Positions 25,416 to 35,230 are shown, counted from the stretch's first letter. The stretch: DNA of 64,000 nucleotides from Roseivirga sp. UBA6061 (GCA_002427745.1 DIYF01000082.1:1-64000), one strand, 5' to 3'. Numbers and translations: made by a program. Notes: a model not told the origin generated them from the letters alone.

Positions 25416-27339
25416 AGTCGGTAGCGATCTTTTTGACCCCTACTAAAGTTCTTACGGCCTCAGCAATACCGGCAGGATCAAAATTACACTCTGCATGCAG
25501 TTGCTCCTGAGTACCATGCTCTACAATACGATCCGGAATACCCAGGCGGGTAACCTGTGCAGCATAGCCGTTTTCAGCCATAAACTCGAGAATGGCACTG
25601 CCAAAACCACCTGTGAGACAACCATCTTCTACCGTTACTACTTTCTTGAAGTTGCGGAAGATATCGTGTAGTAACTCCTCATCCAATGGCTTGACAAATC
25701 GCATGTCATAGTGTGCCGGATTGATTTTTTCCTTAGCCAGGGCCTCTTTGGCTTCAATGGCGTAGTTACCGATATGGCCAATGGTAAGAATGGCTACTTC
25801 CTCACCTTCTGAAATCTTACGTCCGGTACCAATGGCTACTTTCTGCATTTCTGTACGCCACTCAGGCATTACTCCCTGGCCCCGCGGATAGCGAATGGTG
25901 AAGGCATCACCCTCTCTGGGTAGCTGTGCTGTAAACATCATATTGCGAAGCTCAGATTCATTCATAGGAGCGGCCACAATCATATTGGGAATGATACGCA
26001 TGTAGGCGATATCATAAGCTCCGTGATGGGTAGGTCCGTCTGCACCGGCAAAGCCCGCTCTGTCAAGACAGAAGTTTACAGGTAGATTCTGAATACAAAC
26101 ATCGTGCACTACCTGGTCGAAGGCACGCTGCATGAAGGTGCTGTAGATGTTGCAAAATGGCACAAGCCCCTGTGTAGCCAGACCAGCCGAAAAGGTTACG
26201 GCATGTTGCTCGGCAATGCCTACATCGAATGCACGATCGGGCATGGCCTTCATCATAATATTCATGGAAGAACCCGATGGCATAGCCGGGGTAATGCCCA
26301 TGATCTTATCGTTTTCCTCTGCCAGCTCTACCAGGGTATGACCGAAGACATCCTGATATTTAGGAGGCTGAGGTGTATCGTTTACTTTCTTAAATACTTC
26401 TCCTGTTACCTTATCGAACTTACCCGGAGCATGCCATTTGGTGGCGTTGCCATCTTCGGCAGGTTTATAACCCTTACCCTTCACGGTAACACAGTGGAGA
26501 ATTTTAGGACCCGGAATCTTCTTCAGGTCATTCATAACATGCGTCAGGTGGTGCACATCATGACCGTCAACGGGACCAAAATACCTGAGGTTGAGTGCTT
26601 CAAAGAGGTTGCTTTGCTTCAACAGCAAAGACTTCATGGAGTGCTCTACTTTCGAAATGATCTCCTGGGTACTTCTGCCGAATTTGGAGAATTTGCTGAG
26701 CATCTTCCAAACCTCGTCCTTGGCCTTGTTATAGGTGCCTGAGGTAGTAACATCTGTCAGATAGTCCTTCAGTGCTCCCACATTCGGGTCTATCGACATG
26801 CAGTTGTCATTCAATATGATCAACAGGTTGCTGTTGGAAACACCTGCATGGTTCATGCCTTCAAAAGCCAGCCCGCCTGTCATGGCACCATCGCCAATCA
26901 CTGCTATGTGCTGTCTGTCGTCCTCTTTGTACTGGTTGGCCATAGCCATACCGAGGGCTGCAGAAATTGAAGTGGAAGAGTGTCCAACACCAAAAGTATC
27001 GTATTCGCTTTCTTTTCTTTTCGGAAAACCTGAAAGCCCTTTGTAAATCCTGTTGCTGTGAAAGTTGTCTCTTCTGCCTGTCAGGATTTTGTGTCCGTAG
27101 GCCTGGTGTCCCACATCCCAAACGAGTTGATCTTTCGGGGTATTGAAGACATAGTGTAGCGCTACTGTCAATTCTACCACGCCCAGCGAAGCACCGAAGT
27201 GTCCTCCGTATACAGAGACGATATCTACAATGTATTGTCTGAGTTCATCGCAAACCTGAACGAGTTGCGCCTGGTCCAGTTTTTTTAAATCCTCCGGAGA
27301 GTCAATGTGCTTAAGAAGAGAGCCTGGTTCAATTAACAT
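25402..27339 (-). CDS. dxs: 1-deoxy-D-xylulose-5-phosphate synthase
   Basis: This TPP-dependent enzyme condenses pyruvate and glyceraldehyde 3-phosphate, the first step of the MEP isoprenoid pathway. Motifs are the DXS N-terminus LVWDVGHQAYGHKILTGR, the TPP/Mg site GDGAMTGGLAFEGMNHAG with NDNCMSIDPN, the DRAGFAGADGPTHHGAYD block, and the transketolase C domain with DIGIAEQHAVTFSAGLA-like sequence (VGIAEQHAVTFSAG). Length (645 aa) is standard. The ATG at 27339 is close to the divergent scpA promoter region. Confidence 0.97.
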   Translation of the reverse strand: MLIEPGSLLKHIDSPEDLKKLDQAQLVQVCDELRQYIVDIVSVYGGHFGASLGVVELTVALHYVFNTPKDQLVWDVGHQAYGHKILTGRRDNFHSNRIYKGLSGFPKRKESEYDTFGVGHSSTSISAALGMAMANQYKEDDRQHIAVIGDGAMTGGLAFEGMNHAGVSNSNLLIILNDNCMSIDPNVGALKDYLTDVTTSGTYNKAKDEVWKMLSKFSKFGRSTQEIISKVEHSMKSLLLKQSNLFEALNLRYFGPVDGHDVHHLTHVMNDLKKIPGPKILHCVTVKGKGYKPAEDGNATKWHAPGKFDKVTGEVFKKVNDTPQPPKYQDVFGHTLVELAEENDKIMGITPAMPSGSSMNIMMKAMPDRAFDVGIAEQHAVTFSAGLATQGLVPFCNIYSTFMQRAFDQVVHDVCIQNLPVNFCLDRAGFAGADGPTHHGAYDIAYMRIIPNMIVAAPMNESELRNMMFTAQLPREGDAFTIRYPRGQGVMPEWRTEMQKVAIGTGRKISEGEEVAILTIGHIGNYAIEAKEALAKEKINPAHYDMRFVKPLDEELLHDIFRNFKKVVTVEDGCLTGGFGSAILEFMAENGYAAQVTRLGIPDRIVEHGTQEQLHAECNFDPAGIAEAVRTLVGVKKIATDYASN

Positions 27340-27382
27340 TTACAGTATGCACTAAAAGTAATGCCTAAATAACAGGAATACG

Positions 27383-27398
27383 AGTCAAATGTTTGACT
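27383..27398. promoter_or_regulatory. 16-bp palindrome between divergent dxs and scpA
   Basis: AGTCAAA, spacer TG, TTTGACT is a perfect 7+2+7 inverted repeat 44 bases upstream of the dxs start and about 100 bases upstream of scpA. Its position and symmetry suit a dimeric repressor site. No second copy was noticed in the window, so an operator role is only suggested. Confidence 0.35.
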
Positions 27399-27494
27399 TG
27401 GATTTTGTTGCGGCACAAAATTAAAAATTATTTCCGGTTCAGAGACCACATATGGCCATTCCTTCTATATTTGATCTGGTCTAAGTCCCGAGCT

Positions 27495-28247
27495 TTGAGT
27501 TTCGAAATACAGCTTCCGCTTTTCACAGGTCCTTTTGACCTCCTGCTTTTCTTCATCCAAAGGGATGAGCTGGACATTCATGACATCCCGATTCATAAGG
27601 TAACCAAAGATTTTCTGGATTACCTCCATCGGCTAGAAGAAATGAACGTGGAGGTGGCCAGTGAATTCATTTTAGTGGCAGCTACCCTCATGCGCATCAA
27701 AGCAAAAATGCTGCTGCCCAGGCCTGTTCTGGACGAAGAGGGCAATGAGCTTGACCCAAGGGAGGAACTGATTCGTCACCTGCTGGAATACAAGAAATAC
27801 AAGTCGGTAGTTGAAAGCCTGAGTAAAATGGAGGTAGACCGACAGCAGCTTGAGTCCCGGGGCAATGTGGTACGCGAGCTCAAAAAGCTTTCAGAGGGCA
27901 CCAATGTGGAGAGTGAGATGCAAAACCTGGATTTGTATAAGCTCCTCAAGGTGTATCAGAAGGTGCTCTCCCGTTACGAACTGGAAAAGAACAAACCAAC
28001 ACATGAGGTGGTGCAGTATCCTTACACTATCGCCAAGCAACGCTCCTATCTCATGGCTCAGTTGGATCATTCTCCCAGGCTCTCCTTTGCTCAGATCATA
28101 GAATTCGAACCCAATAAAATTGCGGTAATCTTTAACTTTTTATCCATTCTGGACCTTCTGCAAATGCGCAAAATCACGATGCATCTGGGAGAAGGGTTCA
28201 ATAACTTCTGGATCGAAAAAGTTGAGGATGAATTGGTGGATCAATGA
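27495..28247 (+). CDS. scpA: Segregation and condensation protein A (kleisin)
   Basis: ScpA bridges the SMC dimer and ScpB in the bacterial condensin. The N-terminus has the family motif FEIQLPLFTGPFDLLLFFIQ and then RDELDIHDIPI, and the C-terminal winged helix includes KIAVIFNFLSILDLLQMRKI. The start is uncertain: homologues begin directly before the FEIQLPLF motif, which here would be a TTG at 27495 (250 aa). An earlier TTG at 27393 would add 34 atypical residues. Its stop overlaps the next gene's ATG by four bases. No scpB or smc is in the window. Confidence 0.9.
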   Translation: MSFEIQLPLFTGPFDLLLFFIQRDELDIHDIPIHKVTKDFLDYLHRLEEMNVEVASEFILVAATLMRIKAKMLLPRPVLDEEGNELDPREELIRHLLEYKKYKSVVESLSKMEVDRQQLESRGNVVRELKKLSEGTNVESEMQNLDLYKLLKVYQKVLSRYELEKNKPTHEVVQYPYTIAKQRSYLMAQLDHSPRLSFAQIIEFEPNKIAVIFNFLSILDLLQMRKITMHLGEGFNNFWIEKVEDELVDQ

Positions 28248-29302
28248 GCACTGACCAGAATGAGAAGGCTGCCAGGACTTTGAATCCACGGAGTGTCTGG
28301 CTGCCTGTTATCATAGGTTTTGTCATTATTGGTATCACCCTGGCCCGTGATGAGAACTTTACCTGGAACTCACTTACCAGAATTACAGAAATTGCACCGG
28401 GAGCTTTATTGGTAACCCTCCTGCTTCTGCTGCTTAAAGATTTTTTCAACATGCTCAGGATCGGCTTTCTCAGTGGTGGAGAGTTTGGTCTGTCCAATGT
28501 TTTTTATGTGGTATTGCTGTGGGAATTTGCCATTGCGGTAACGCCCCCGGTCATAGGAGCCACGGCAGTACTGGTATTTATCATGCTCAGGGAAGGGTTG
28601 TCTTTCGGAAAGGCGCTGGCCTATACTATGCTGGCAGCTATTATGGATAACCTCTTTTTCCTGACCGCATCTCCCATAGCACTTTGGTTATCCGGTGGCA
28701 GGGTAATTCCCGACAGCACAGTGGCCGATTCGGTTTTGGGGGGTAGCCTGGAATACCTCTTTTACCTCAGCTATGGCTCTATTACTTTTTTTACTGCCTT
28801 TATGAGCTCGGCAATCCTGTTTCTGCCCAAAACGATCAGGAGACTGCTGGAAAGTCTGATGTCGCTCAGGTGGTTTAAAAAGTGGAAGCCGGCTGTGACC
28901 CGGCAAAGCCAGGAGCTGGAACTGGCCTCGCGTGTTTTGAAGGGTAAACCATTTTTTTACTGGCTCAGGCTTGTGGGCTTTACTTACCTGGTCTGGTTGC
29001 TGAAGTACAGTATTGTGAATGCCGTGATGGCCGGTTTTGTGCCCATGGACCTTGAAGATCATTTGCTGGCTATTGGCCGGCACCTGACGATGTGGGTAGT
29101 GATGCTGGTATCTCCTTCGCCCGGAAATGCGGGCTCAGCAGAGGTTATCTTTTCGGCTTTCTATGGTCAGTTGCTGGGTGATTACACTTTCGTAGCCAGT
29201 CTTATCTGGCGAATGCTCACTTTCTACCCCTATCTTATTGTGGGGGCTCTGCTTCTGCCCAAATGGAGTAAGCGCATTGCCCTGAAAGCCGGCCAGAGCT
29301 AG
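28244..29302 (+). CDS. LPG-synthase-like / flippase-type membrane protein (UPF0104 family)
   Basis: The 352-residue protein has eight or so transmembrane helices and the family signature around FNMLRIGFLSGGEFGLSNVF and AITPP-like (AIAVTPPVIGATAVLVF). The late SPSPGNAGSAEVIF motif is also typical. These proteins correspond to the membrane part of lysylphosphatidylglycerol synthase; no catalytic synthase domain is present, so a lipid-flippase or related role is plausible but unproven. It overlaps scpA by four bases and shares its transcript. Confidence 0.85.
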   Translation: MSTDQNEKAARTLNPRSVWLPVIIGFVIIGITLARDENFTWNSLTRITEIAPGALLVTLLLLLLKDFFNMLRIGFLSGGEFGLSNVFYVVLLWEFAIAVTPPVIGATAVLVFIMLREGLSFGKALAYTMLAAIMDNLFFLTASPIALWLSGGRVIPDSTVADSVLGGSLEYLFYLSYGSITFFTAFMSSAILFLPKTIRRLLESLMSLRWFKKWKPAVTRQSQELELASRVLKGKPFFYWLRLVGFTYLVWLLKYSIVNAVMAGFVPMDLEDHLLAIGRHLTMWVVMLVSPSPGNAGSAEVIFSAFYGQLLGDYTFVASLIWRMLTFYPYLIVGALLLPKWSKRIALKAGQS

Positions 29303-29406
29303 GTATTTTTAAGCTTACGGGGAATTGGCTTATAAGAAAGGCTGTAAGAATCAGCTTCTCAGGAGCCAAATTGTAAGTCTTGATCCTGCTTCTAAATTCA
29401 TCAGGT

Positions 29407-30906
29407 ATGTACGGGAAAGTAAAGAGAGCACTGATTTTTATGCTCGGCCTTTGTTTGTTTCATTACTCCTTTTCTCAAAACTCCATAACTGTTACAGGGA
29501 GGGTAGTAGAGGAGCATTCCGGAGACTTTGTCCCTTTTGCACTGTTGCGTATTGAAGGCACCACGCTCGGAACTGTCGCGGATGAGGACGGGAGCTTTTC
29601 ACTCAAAGTTCCTGCTATAAGTGCTGACCAGACACTCCTTATTACCTGTCTGGGATATAAGCCGAAAAAGCTGCCATTTGGCGAGTTGAAAGAGGGGGGA
29701 GATAATCTGCTTAGACTGGAAGAAGACATAAAGGATTTGGGAGAGGTAACTGTGACTCAGAATAAAAGGCTTAAGGCAGTCAAAATTCTGAAGGCAGCCA
29801 TTGCCAGAATACCCGTGAATTACCCTGGGCAGGACTTTACCTTTGATGCTTACTACCGCGAAACGGTAACTGAAAACGGAGTACATATAAAACTGGCAGA
29901 TGCAGCTATTACTATCCGGCAGGGTGGCTACAATGGCAAGGCAGGCAAGGGTAAAAGCAGGTTTAGGTTCCTGGAGCCACTGGGAAGCAATGAAAAAGGA
30001 ATTTTTAGCGGGGAACCTGATGATTACTGGAATACCGTGTTTCCCGACTACCGTTTTCACGATCATTTTTCGCATCCTTTGGGTGCCGGTGACAGGGTGA
30101 AAATCCATCATTCGAGAAGAAGTATAAACCACACCCAAAGGGGTATGTATGCCGAAGTGGAGGGAGGTCCCCTGCGTACTTTGGGTAAAGATCTTGTCAG
30201 GTATCGCGATTTGTTTATGCTGAAGTTCAGGCAGTATGAGTATACCCTCTCGGAGGAACCGCTGGCAGATGGTGGCCGGGATTATCTGGTGAGGTTCAGA
30301 CCTGTATTACCAGCGGGTACACTTATGTCTAAGAGGAGCAGGCAGCGTGCAAGGCAGAATTTTACCCGTCACGATATACTTTCAGGTTCAATAAGAATCG
30401 ATCGGAAAACCCTTGCGATTAAAGCCGTTGAATACCGCGTTAGCCGGGATTACAGAAAGCTTATTTGTAGTTTCACCCATCAGGCGCTCCGGCATTTCGG
30501 CTACGAGGTGAAGATTACATACCAGCAAAACTCAGGGTATTGGCAACCAGGTCGTATCCTGAGAAAAGATGAATTCATCTACCATGATACCACCCAAAAT
30601 CTGACAACACCTTACTCAGTTATTACCGAGCTTAGAATGGTAAATCCGGAGTCCGACATTCAAAACATAGAAATCAGTGAGAGTTTTGTGGCGGTCTGGT
30701 CTAATAGTTTGTATGAATACGAGCAGGTATATGATCGTGGATTCTGGAGACAGTATGAGTCAGATGTAAACTTTGCCAGGATAGACGCAACCATCCGGAG
30801 AGAAATGGAATCTACCCATCGGTTGGAGGAGCAGTTTGGTATGAAAGATCAGCGTATCCGGGAAATGAACCTTAAAAAAGCATGGTCAAACCAGTCACAT
30901 CATTAG
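29407..30906 (+). CDS. Secreted carboxypeptidase-regulatory-domain protein (paralogue of the next gene's N-terminus)
   Basis: After a signal peptide (ALIFMLGLCLFHYSFSQ) comes a CarboxypepD_reg-like beta-sandwich over about residues 25-115 (TGRVVEEHSGDFVPFALLRI, then GTVADEDGSFSL). Next is a region conserved with the downstream protein: DAYYRETVTENGVHIKLADA, then DRVKIHHSRRSINHT and YRDLFMLKFRQYE. The product has 499 residues from the ATG at 29407; an upstream TTG at 29380 would add nine. It ends MESTHRLEEQFGMKDQRIRE..., aligning with the point where the neighbour's peptidase domain begins. Function unknown; probably envelope or secreted. Likely a tandem-duplicated pair with the next gene. Confidence 0.8.
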   Translation: MYGKVKRALIFMLGLCLFHYSFSQNSITVTGRVVEEHSGDFVPFALLRIEGTTLGTVADEDGSFSLKVPAISADQTLLITCLGYKPKKLPFGELKEGGDNLLRLEEDIKDLGEVTVTQNKRLKAVKILKAAIARIPVNYPGQDFTFDAYYRETVTENGVHIKLADAAITIRQGGYNGKAGKGKSRFRFLEPLGSNEKGIFSGEPDDYWNTVFPDYRFHDHFSHPLGAGDRVKIHHSRRSINHTQRGMYAEVEGGPLRTLGKDLVRYRDLFMLKFRQYEYTLSEEPLADGGRDYLVRFRPVLPAGTLMSKRSRQRARQNFTRHDILSGSIRIDRKTLAIKAVEYRVSRDYRKLICSFTHQALRHFGYEVKITYQQNSGYWQPGRILRKDEFIYHDTTQNLTTPYSVITELRMVNPESDIQNIEISESFVAVWSNSLYEYEQVYDRGFWRQYESDVNFARIDATIRREMESTHRLEEQFGMKDQRIREMNLKKAWSNQSHH

Positions 30907-30984
30907 TTGGTAGTGGCTTGTGGCTTTTTGTTCTTTTCTTGCAATACGTATAACCAAAGCTCCGTTTTGTGTACTTAATGGCAA

Positions 30985-30992
30985 TATTTTTG
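30985..30992 (+). promoter_or_regulatory. Possible -7 element upstream of the S9 peptidase fusion
   Basis: TATTTTTG matches TAnnTTTG exactly, and a TTTG at 30966-30969 lies 15 bases upstream, slightly closer than usual. It would give a leader of about 70 bases before the ATG at 31069. Confidence 0.4.
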
Positions 30993-31068
30993 ATGACGTT
31001 TTTGCCAATACACGAACTAAAAAGAGGAGTTGGATGAGGGGTAAATAACTAAAACTCAAATATCACTT

Positions 31069-34000
31069 ATGCGTCTACTCAAAAGGTCAGCATTTTTTAT
31101 TCTTCTTACTTTTCTTTTTGCCCAATCTGTTTTTTCCCAGGACTTCCTGCGCCTAAAAGGTCGTGTGGTAGAGCAGGGAAGTAATGCACTTATCCCTTTC
31201 GTTACGGTGCAGATCAAGGGTGTTGCACTGGGTACTATTACGGAAGAAGATGGTCGTTTTGCCGTAAAAATACCGCTACAGTATGCCAATGACACCCTGA
31301 TTTTCTCCAGTGTCGGTTATCAGAAGAAAGAGGTGCTTATGTCTTCGCTGAAAGAAGATTTTGAGAACGAAATTGTTCTGGAAATCTACATTGAAGAGCT
31401 TGATGAGGTCACTGTGGTACGGGGCAGAGAAAGAGATCCTGTAAAAGTTTTGAAAAAGGCCATTCGCAAGATCAAGTCTAATTATCCCCGAAAGCCCTTT
31501 ACTTATGATGCTTATTACCGCGAGCAGATTGTGGAGAATGGTGCTACCATTAAGTTTGCAGATGCCGCCACAACCTTTCAACAGAGTGGCTATACGGGCA
31601 AGCGTTTCAGGCAAGGTCTGGGTAACAGTGTTGTCATCAACTTCAGAACAGGGGCAGGTACCGGACTGCTTACCAGTGGTCTGTTTGGCCTGGGTGATTG
31701 GGGAGAAAGGCTTCACGACCACTTCGGCCACAGAACGACCGGGGAAGACCGGGTGAAAATTCATGACTCCCGGGCAAGTCTCAATCTCACCAAAGAGAAT
31801 ATGGAGGCCAACATAGAGGGAGGCCCGCTGAGTACACTGAGTAAGGATTTGGTGCGATATATCTCGCACTTCATGAACAAGAAGGAGTTTAAGAAGTACA
31901 AGTTTGAGCTGTTTGAATCTCCGGATGAAGAAGGCAACTGGGACTATGTGGTAAGATTTAAGCCCAGGAGGGCTCCGGCAACTCTTGAAAAAATTCAGGC
32001 AGATCAGAAAAGGGGCAGGCGAATCAGCAGAACGGACATTCTTTCAGGGGCCATACACATAGATCAGGACAGCTATGCGATAAAGCGATTGACCTATTCG
32101 GTAGATCAGAACTACCGCAGGCATATCTGCAACCTGCAGGAGATGAACATCAAACACTATGGATATGAAGTAGATGCCAGGTATAAGAAAACAGGCAAGA
32201 AGTGGCAGCTCGATCAGATTAAGCGAATTGACGAGTTCATTTTCAAAGACACCATCAAAGAGCAAACCACCCCATACTCTACCGTTACCGAGCTTTTTTC
32301 TATTAATGACAGATCTGAGCTGACTTCCATACCCAGCCGTGAGAGCTTTATCAATACGGATGGCAATTTTCTATACGACTACCCTCTGGAGTATAACAAA
32401 GCATTCTGGGATGAATATGAAAAGAAGGTGCCCCTGGCTGTGTTGAGTGCTCAGCTCAGAGAGGATATGGAGGAAACCCAAACACTTGAAAAGCAGTTTG
32501 CCGTCAAACATTTACGAGATGAGTCCATGCTGCCACCGGTAGCGGAGAAGGAATCTGTGGTGACCAAATGGCACAATACTGAGCTGACAGATCATTACCA
32601 GTGGTTGAAAGACTCCAGAGCACCCAAGAAAAACCAGCGGGTGATGGACTATCTGACAGCAGAAAACAAGTATGCTGAAAACTATTTTATCCCGCTTAGA
32701 AAAAGCCAGCGTCAACTGACCAATGAGCTTTTTGGTCAGATGGATCCTGTGAGCAAGTCAGAACCCGTGAAGAGCTATGGCTACTGGTACTGGTCAAAGT
32801 ACAAGCACAGCGATGATGACTACCGCACCATTTATCGTAAAAAAGATGAAGAGGGAGCCGAAGAAGAGGTGCTGTTTGATTTACCGGCCATTGCCGACAG
32901 CCTTGACTATTTCAGTATGGGTTTCTATTCGGTTAGTCCTGATAATCAGTTCATCGCCTATTCTATCGATACCGTAGGCAGGCAGTCCTATATGACCTAC
33001 ATCAAAAACCTGGAAACAGGTGAGTTTCTGGCCGATTCAATCAAAGATGCCGGGGGCTTTCTCTGGGCAGAAGACAGTAAGGGCTTTTTCCATTCTAAAA
33101 TAGACAAGAAAAGAAACCGCAGTTATGCTATTCTTTTCCATAAACTCGGAGATTCTTTTGAGCAGGACAGCACTTATATGGAGTCGCAGAATACGGCCAC
33201 CAATCTGGGAATCGGCAAGTCGAGGAGTAAGGAGTTTCTGTTTTTGTCTGTATCGTCCAATAACTCCAATGAGATCTATCTGTCAAGAAATGCCTTTCCA
33301 TACAATTTTAAGCTGGTAAGAAAGGCCGAACCTGATAAGAGTTACTCATTGAATCATGTCAGGGGTCAGTTCTACATAGGAACTAATCTGGGTGCTGCCA
33401 ATGGCAGGCTCATGGTTACCGATACAGCCAAGCTGGGTTATGAGCACTGGAAAGAGGTAACCGGCAGTACGGATGACGTGGTATTTATGGGCTATCGGGT
33501 TTTCAAAAATTACCTCGTAGTACATAAAATGGAGAACATGAAAGAGCGTATAGAGTTGCTTAACCTGAATTCGGCAGAAAGATGGCAACTAAACGGGCTT
33601 ACTGACGATCGCTACAATACGATGTCACTGGGTAGAAATGAGTTTGATTCCGATACGCTCCACTATTATGTGAGTGCTCCGAATTACAAAACCAGGAAGG
33701 TCAGCTATCATATGGGCAACCGTGGCAGAAAGATAAAGCAGGTAGACAAAAGCCGGGGCTTCTTTGTAGGCCTGTATAAGACCAGGCGCATCTGGGCTGA
33801 TGCCCGTGATGGTACTAAAATTCCCATCACGCTGGTATACCTGGGCAGAAAAGAAAAGTTTCTGACCAACAGAGCTGTAATGGTAGATGCTTACGGAGCT
33901 TATGGTGCCGGGGGCAACCTGGGCTATGACAACAGTTCATTACCACTCCTGAGCCGCGGTGTTATCTATGCCTATGTGCATGTAAGAGGCGGTGGAGACC

Positions 34001-34623
34001 TGGGCGACAAATGGTATCAGGATGGTAAGATGATGAACAAGATGAATACCTTCACTGACCTGATAGATGCTGTAGAGTACATGAAGAACAATGGACTGGG
34101 GCATCGCGATAAGTTCTTTGGTACCGGAGGCAGTGCCGGAGGTCTGCTCATGGGAGCAGTGGTAAACCAGCGCCCTGATCTTTTCCAGGGAGTTTTTCTG
34201 GATGTGCCTTTTGTGGATGTAATCAATACCATGGGAGATGAATCCCTGCCACTGACAGCCGGAGAGTACCAGGAGTGGGGAAATCCTCAAAACAAAAAGG
34301 AGTTCAAGTATATGCTGCAGTACTCTCCTTATGAGAATGTGAAAGCACAGGACTATCCCCGTATGGCTTTTTACGCGGGTATCAATGATAAGAATGTCGG
34401 CTATTGGGAGCCTGCCAAAATGGTGGCTAAGCTAAGGGCCATGAAGACGGATGACAATATACTGCTGCTCAATACCGGGATGAATGCGGGCCATGGTGCC
34501 GGCTCGGGCCGTATGGCAGGCATAAGTTTACTCGCTTACAAGTATGCACTGCTGTTTGAGTGGCTCAATGAAGTGAATGATGAGATAGCAAAAAAGCAGT
34601 TGCTGGAGGCACAGTCTAAATAA
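31069..34623 (+). CDS. Fusion of carboxypeptidase-regulatory-domain protein and S9A prolyl oligopeptidase
   Basis: The 1,184-residue protein has a signal peptide (AFFILLTFLFAQSVFS), a CarboxypepD_reg-like domain (about 25-115), and a middle region that parallels the whole preceding protein (DAYYREQIVENGATIKFADA). From about residue 487 (MLPPVAEKESVVTKWH) a complete S9A oligopeptidase-B-like peptidase follows: propeller region to about 900, then the alpha/beta-hydrolase domain with Ser1022 (GTGGSAGGLLMG), Asp1107 (AGINDKNVG) and His1142 (MNAGHGAGSG). It would cleave peptides outside the cytoplasm. The two halves are normally separate proteins, so this is a fusion. The preceding gene is the unfused counterpart. 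Reading frame and triad are intact. Confidence 0.92.
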   Translation: MRLLKRSAFFILLTFLFAQSVFSQDFLRLKGRVVEQGSNALIPFVTVQIKGVALGTITEEDGRFAVKIPLQYANDTLIFSSVGYQKKEVLMSSLKEDFENEIVLEIYIEELDEVTVVRGRERDPVKVLKKAIRKIKSNYPRKPFTYDAYYREQIVENGATIKFADAATTFQQSGYTGKRFRQGLGNSVVINFRTGAGTGLLTSGLFGLGDWGERLHDHFGHRTTGEDRVKIHDSRASLNLTKENMEANIEGGPLSTLSKDLVRYISHFMNKKEFKKYKFELFESPDEEGNWDYVVRFKPRRAPATLEKIQADQKRGRRISRTDILSGAIHIDQDSYAIKRLTYSVDQNYRRHICNLQEMNIKHYGYEVDARYKKTGKKWQLDQIKRIDEFIFKDTIKEQTTPYSTVTELFSINDRSELTSIPSRESFINTDGNFLYDYPLEYNKAFWDEYEKKVPLAVLSAQLREDMEETQTLEKQFAVKHLRDESMLPPVAEKESVVTKWHNTELTDHYQWLKDSRAPKKNQRVMDYLTAENKYAENYFIPLRKSQRQLTNELFGQMDPVSKSEPVKSYGYWYWSKYKHSDDDYRTIYRKKDEEGAEEEVLFDLPAIADSLDYFSMGFYSVSPDNQFIAYSIDTVGRQSYMTYIKNLETGEFLADSIKDAGGFLWAEDSKGFFHSKIDKKRNRSYAILFHKLGDSFEQDSTYMESQNTATNLGIGKSRSKEFLFLSVSSNNSNEIYLSRNAFPYNFKLVRKAEPDKSYSLNHVRGQFYIGTNLGAANGRLMVTDTAKLGYEHWKEVTGSTDDVVFMGYRVFKNYLVVHKMENMKERIELLNLNSAERWQLNGLTDDRYNTMSLGRNEFDSDTLHYYVSAPNYKTRKVSYHMGNRGRKIKQVDKSRGFFVGLYKTRRIWADARDGTKIPITLVYLGRKEKFLTNRAVMVDAYGAYGAGGNLGYDNSSLPLLSRGVIYAYVHVRGGGDLGDKWYQDGKMMNKMNTFTDLIDAVEYMKNNGLGHRDKFFGTGGSAGGLLMGAVVNQRPDLFQGVFLDVPFVDVINTMGDESLPLTAGEYQEWGNPQNKKEFKYMLQYSPYENVKAQDYPRMAFYAGINDKNVGYWEPAKMVAKLRAMKTDDNILLLNTGMNAGHGAGSGRMAGISLLAYKYALLFEWLNEVNDEIAKKQLLEAQSK

Positions 34624-34627
34624 AAAA

Positions 34628-34744
34628 GCGACAGTCTCAAAAGTCAATGAAACCGTCATCATGAATGCAATGAAGTAATCTTAAAGTTTGATTAGAGATT
34701 ACTTCGCTTTGTTCGCAATGACGAAAAACTCTTGAGACTGTCGC
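34628..34744. repeat. Nested palindrome, copy 2, also a bidirectional terminator
   Basis: Perfect 13-base outer arms GCGACAGTCTCAA (34628-34640) and TTGAGACTGTCGC (34732-34744) extend to 16 of 17 pairs. Inside, GTCATCATGAATGCAATGAA then GTAATC (34655) faces GATTACTTCGCTTTGTTCGC then AATGAC (34697). A-run before and T-rich sequence after make it a suitable terminator for both convergent genes (peptidase fusion and ndk). The inner arms match those of the element at 6811-6978. Confidence 0.75.
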
Positions 34745-34770
34745 CTTTGTTTTCCTAAAAGGAATGCTTC

Positions 34771-35190
34771 TTAGAATCTCTCCAGTTGAGAGAAGTAGAA
34801 GTTTCCTTCGATTGCTGCATTTTCATCAGAATCCGAACCGTGTACTGCATTAGCTGCAATAGAGGTAGCATAGATTTTACGGATGGTGCCTTCTGCTGCC
34901 TCAGCAGGGTTAGTAGCACCAATCAGGGTTCTGAAATCAGCAACAGCATTGTCTTTTTCCAGAATAGCCGCTACGATTGGGCCTGAAGACATGTATTCTA
35001 CCAACTCTCCGTAGAATGGTCTTTCGGCATGTACCTCGTAGAACTTACCGGCCAGCTCAGCAGTAAGTCTTGTATACTTCATTGCCACGATCTTGAAGCC
35101 AGCGTCTTCGATCATTTTTGTAATACCACCAATGTTACCTGCTGCTACAGCGTCAGGCTTAATCATGGTAAAGGTTCTGTTTGTAGCCAT
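34771..35190 (-). CDS. ndk: Nucleoside diphosphate kinase
   Basis: The 139-residue enzyme balances NTP pools by phosphotransfer through a histidine. The N-terminal strand [16 protein letters not shown], the [15 protein letters not shown] helix and the active-site block [12 protein letters not shown] with the phospho-accepting His are all present. Length is standard. It is monocistronic, with a terminator palindrome downstream and a good -7 element upstream at 35231-35238. Confidence 0.98.
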   Translation of the reverse strand: MATNRTFTMIKPDAVAAGNIGGITKMIEDAGFKIVAMKYTRLTAELAGKFYEVHAERPFYGELVEYMSSGPIVAAILEKDNAVADFRTLIGATNPAEAAEGTIRKIYATSIAANAVHGSDSDENAAIEGNFYFSQLERF

Positions 35191-35230
35191 ATTTCTTAAT
35201 TATAAGTAGTTGCTCTTGAAATTTCGAGCG

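Noticed and set aside
26104..26742. 212-codon plus-strand ORF inside dxs
   Set aside because: Antisense to an intact, strongly conserved enzyme gene; no signal of its own.
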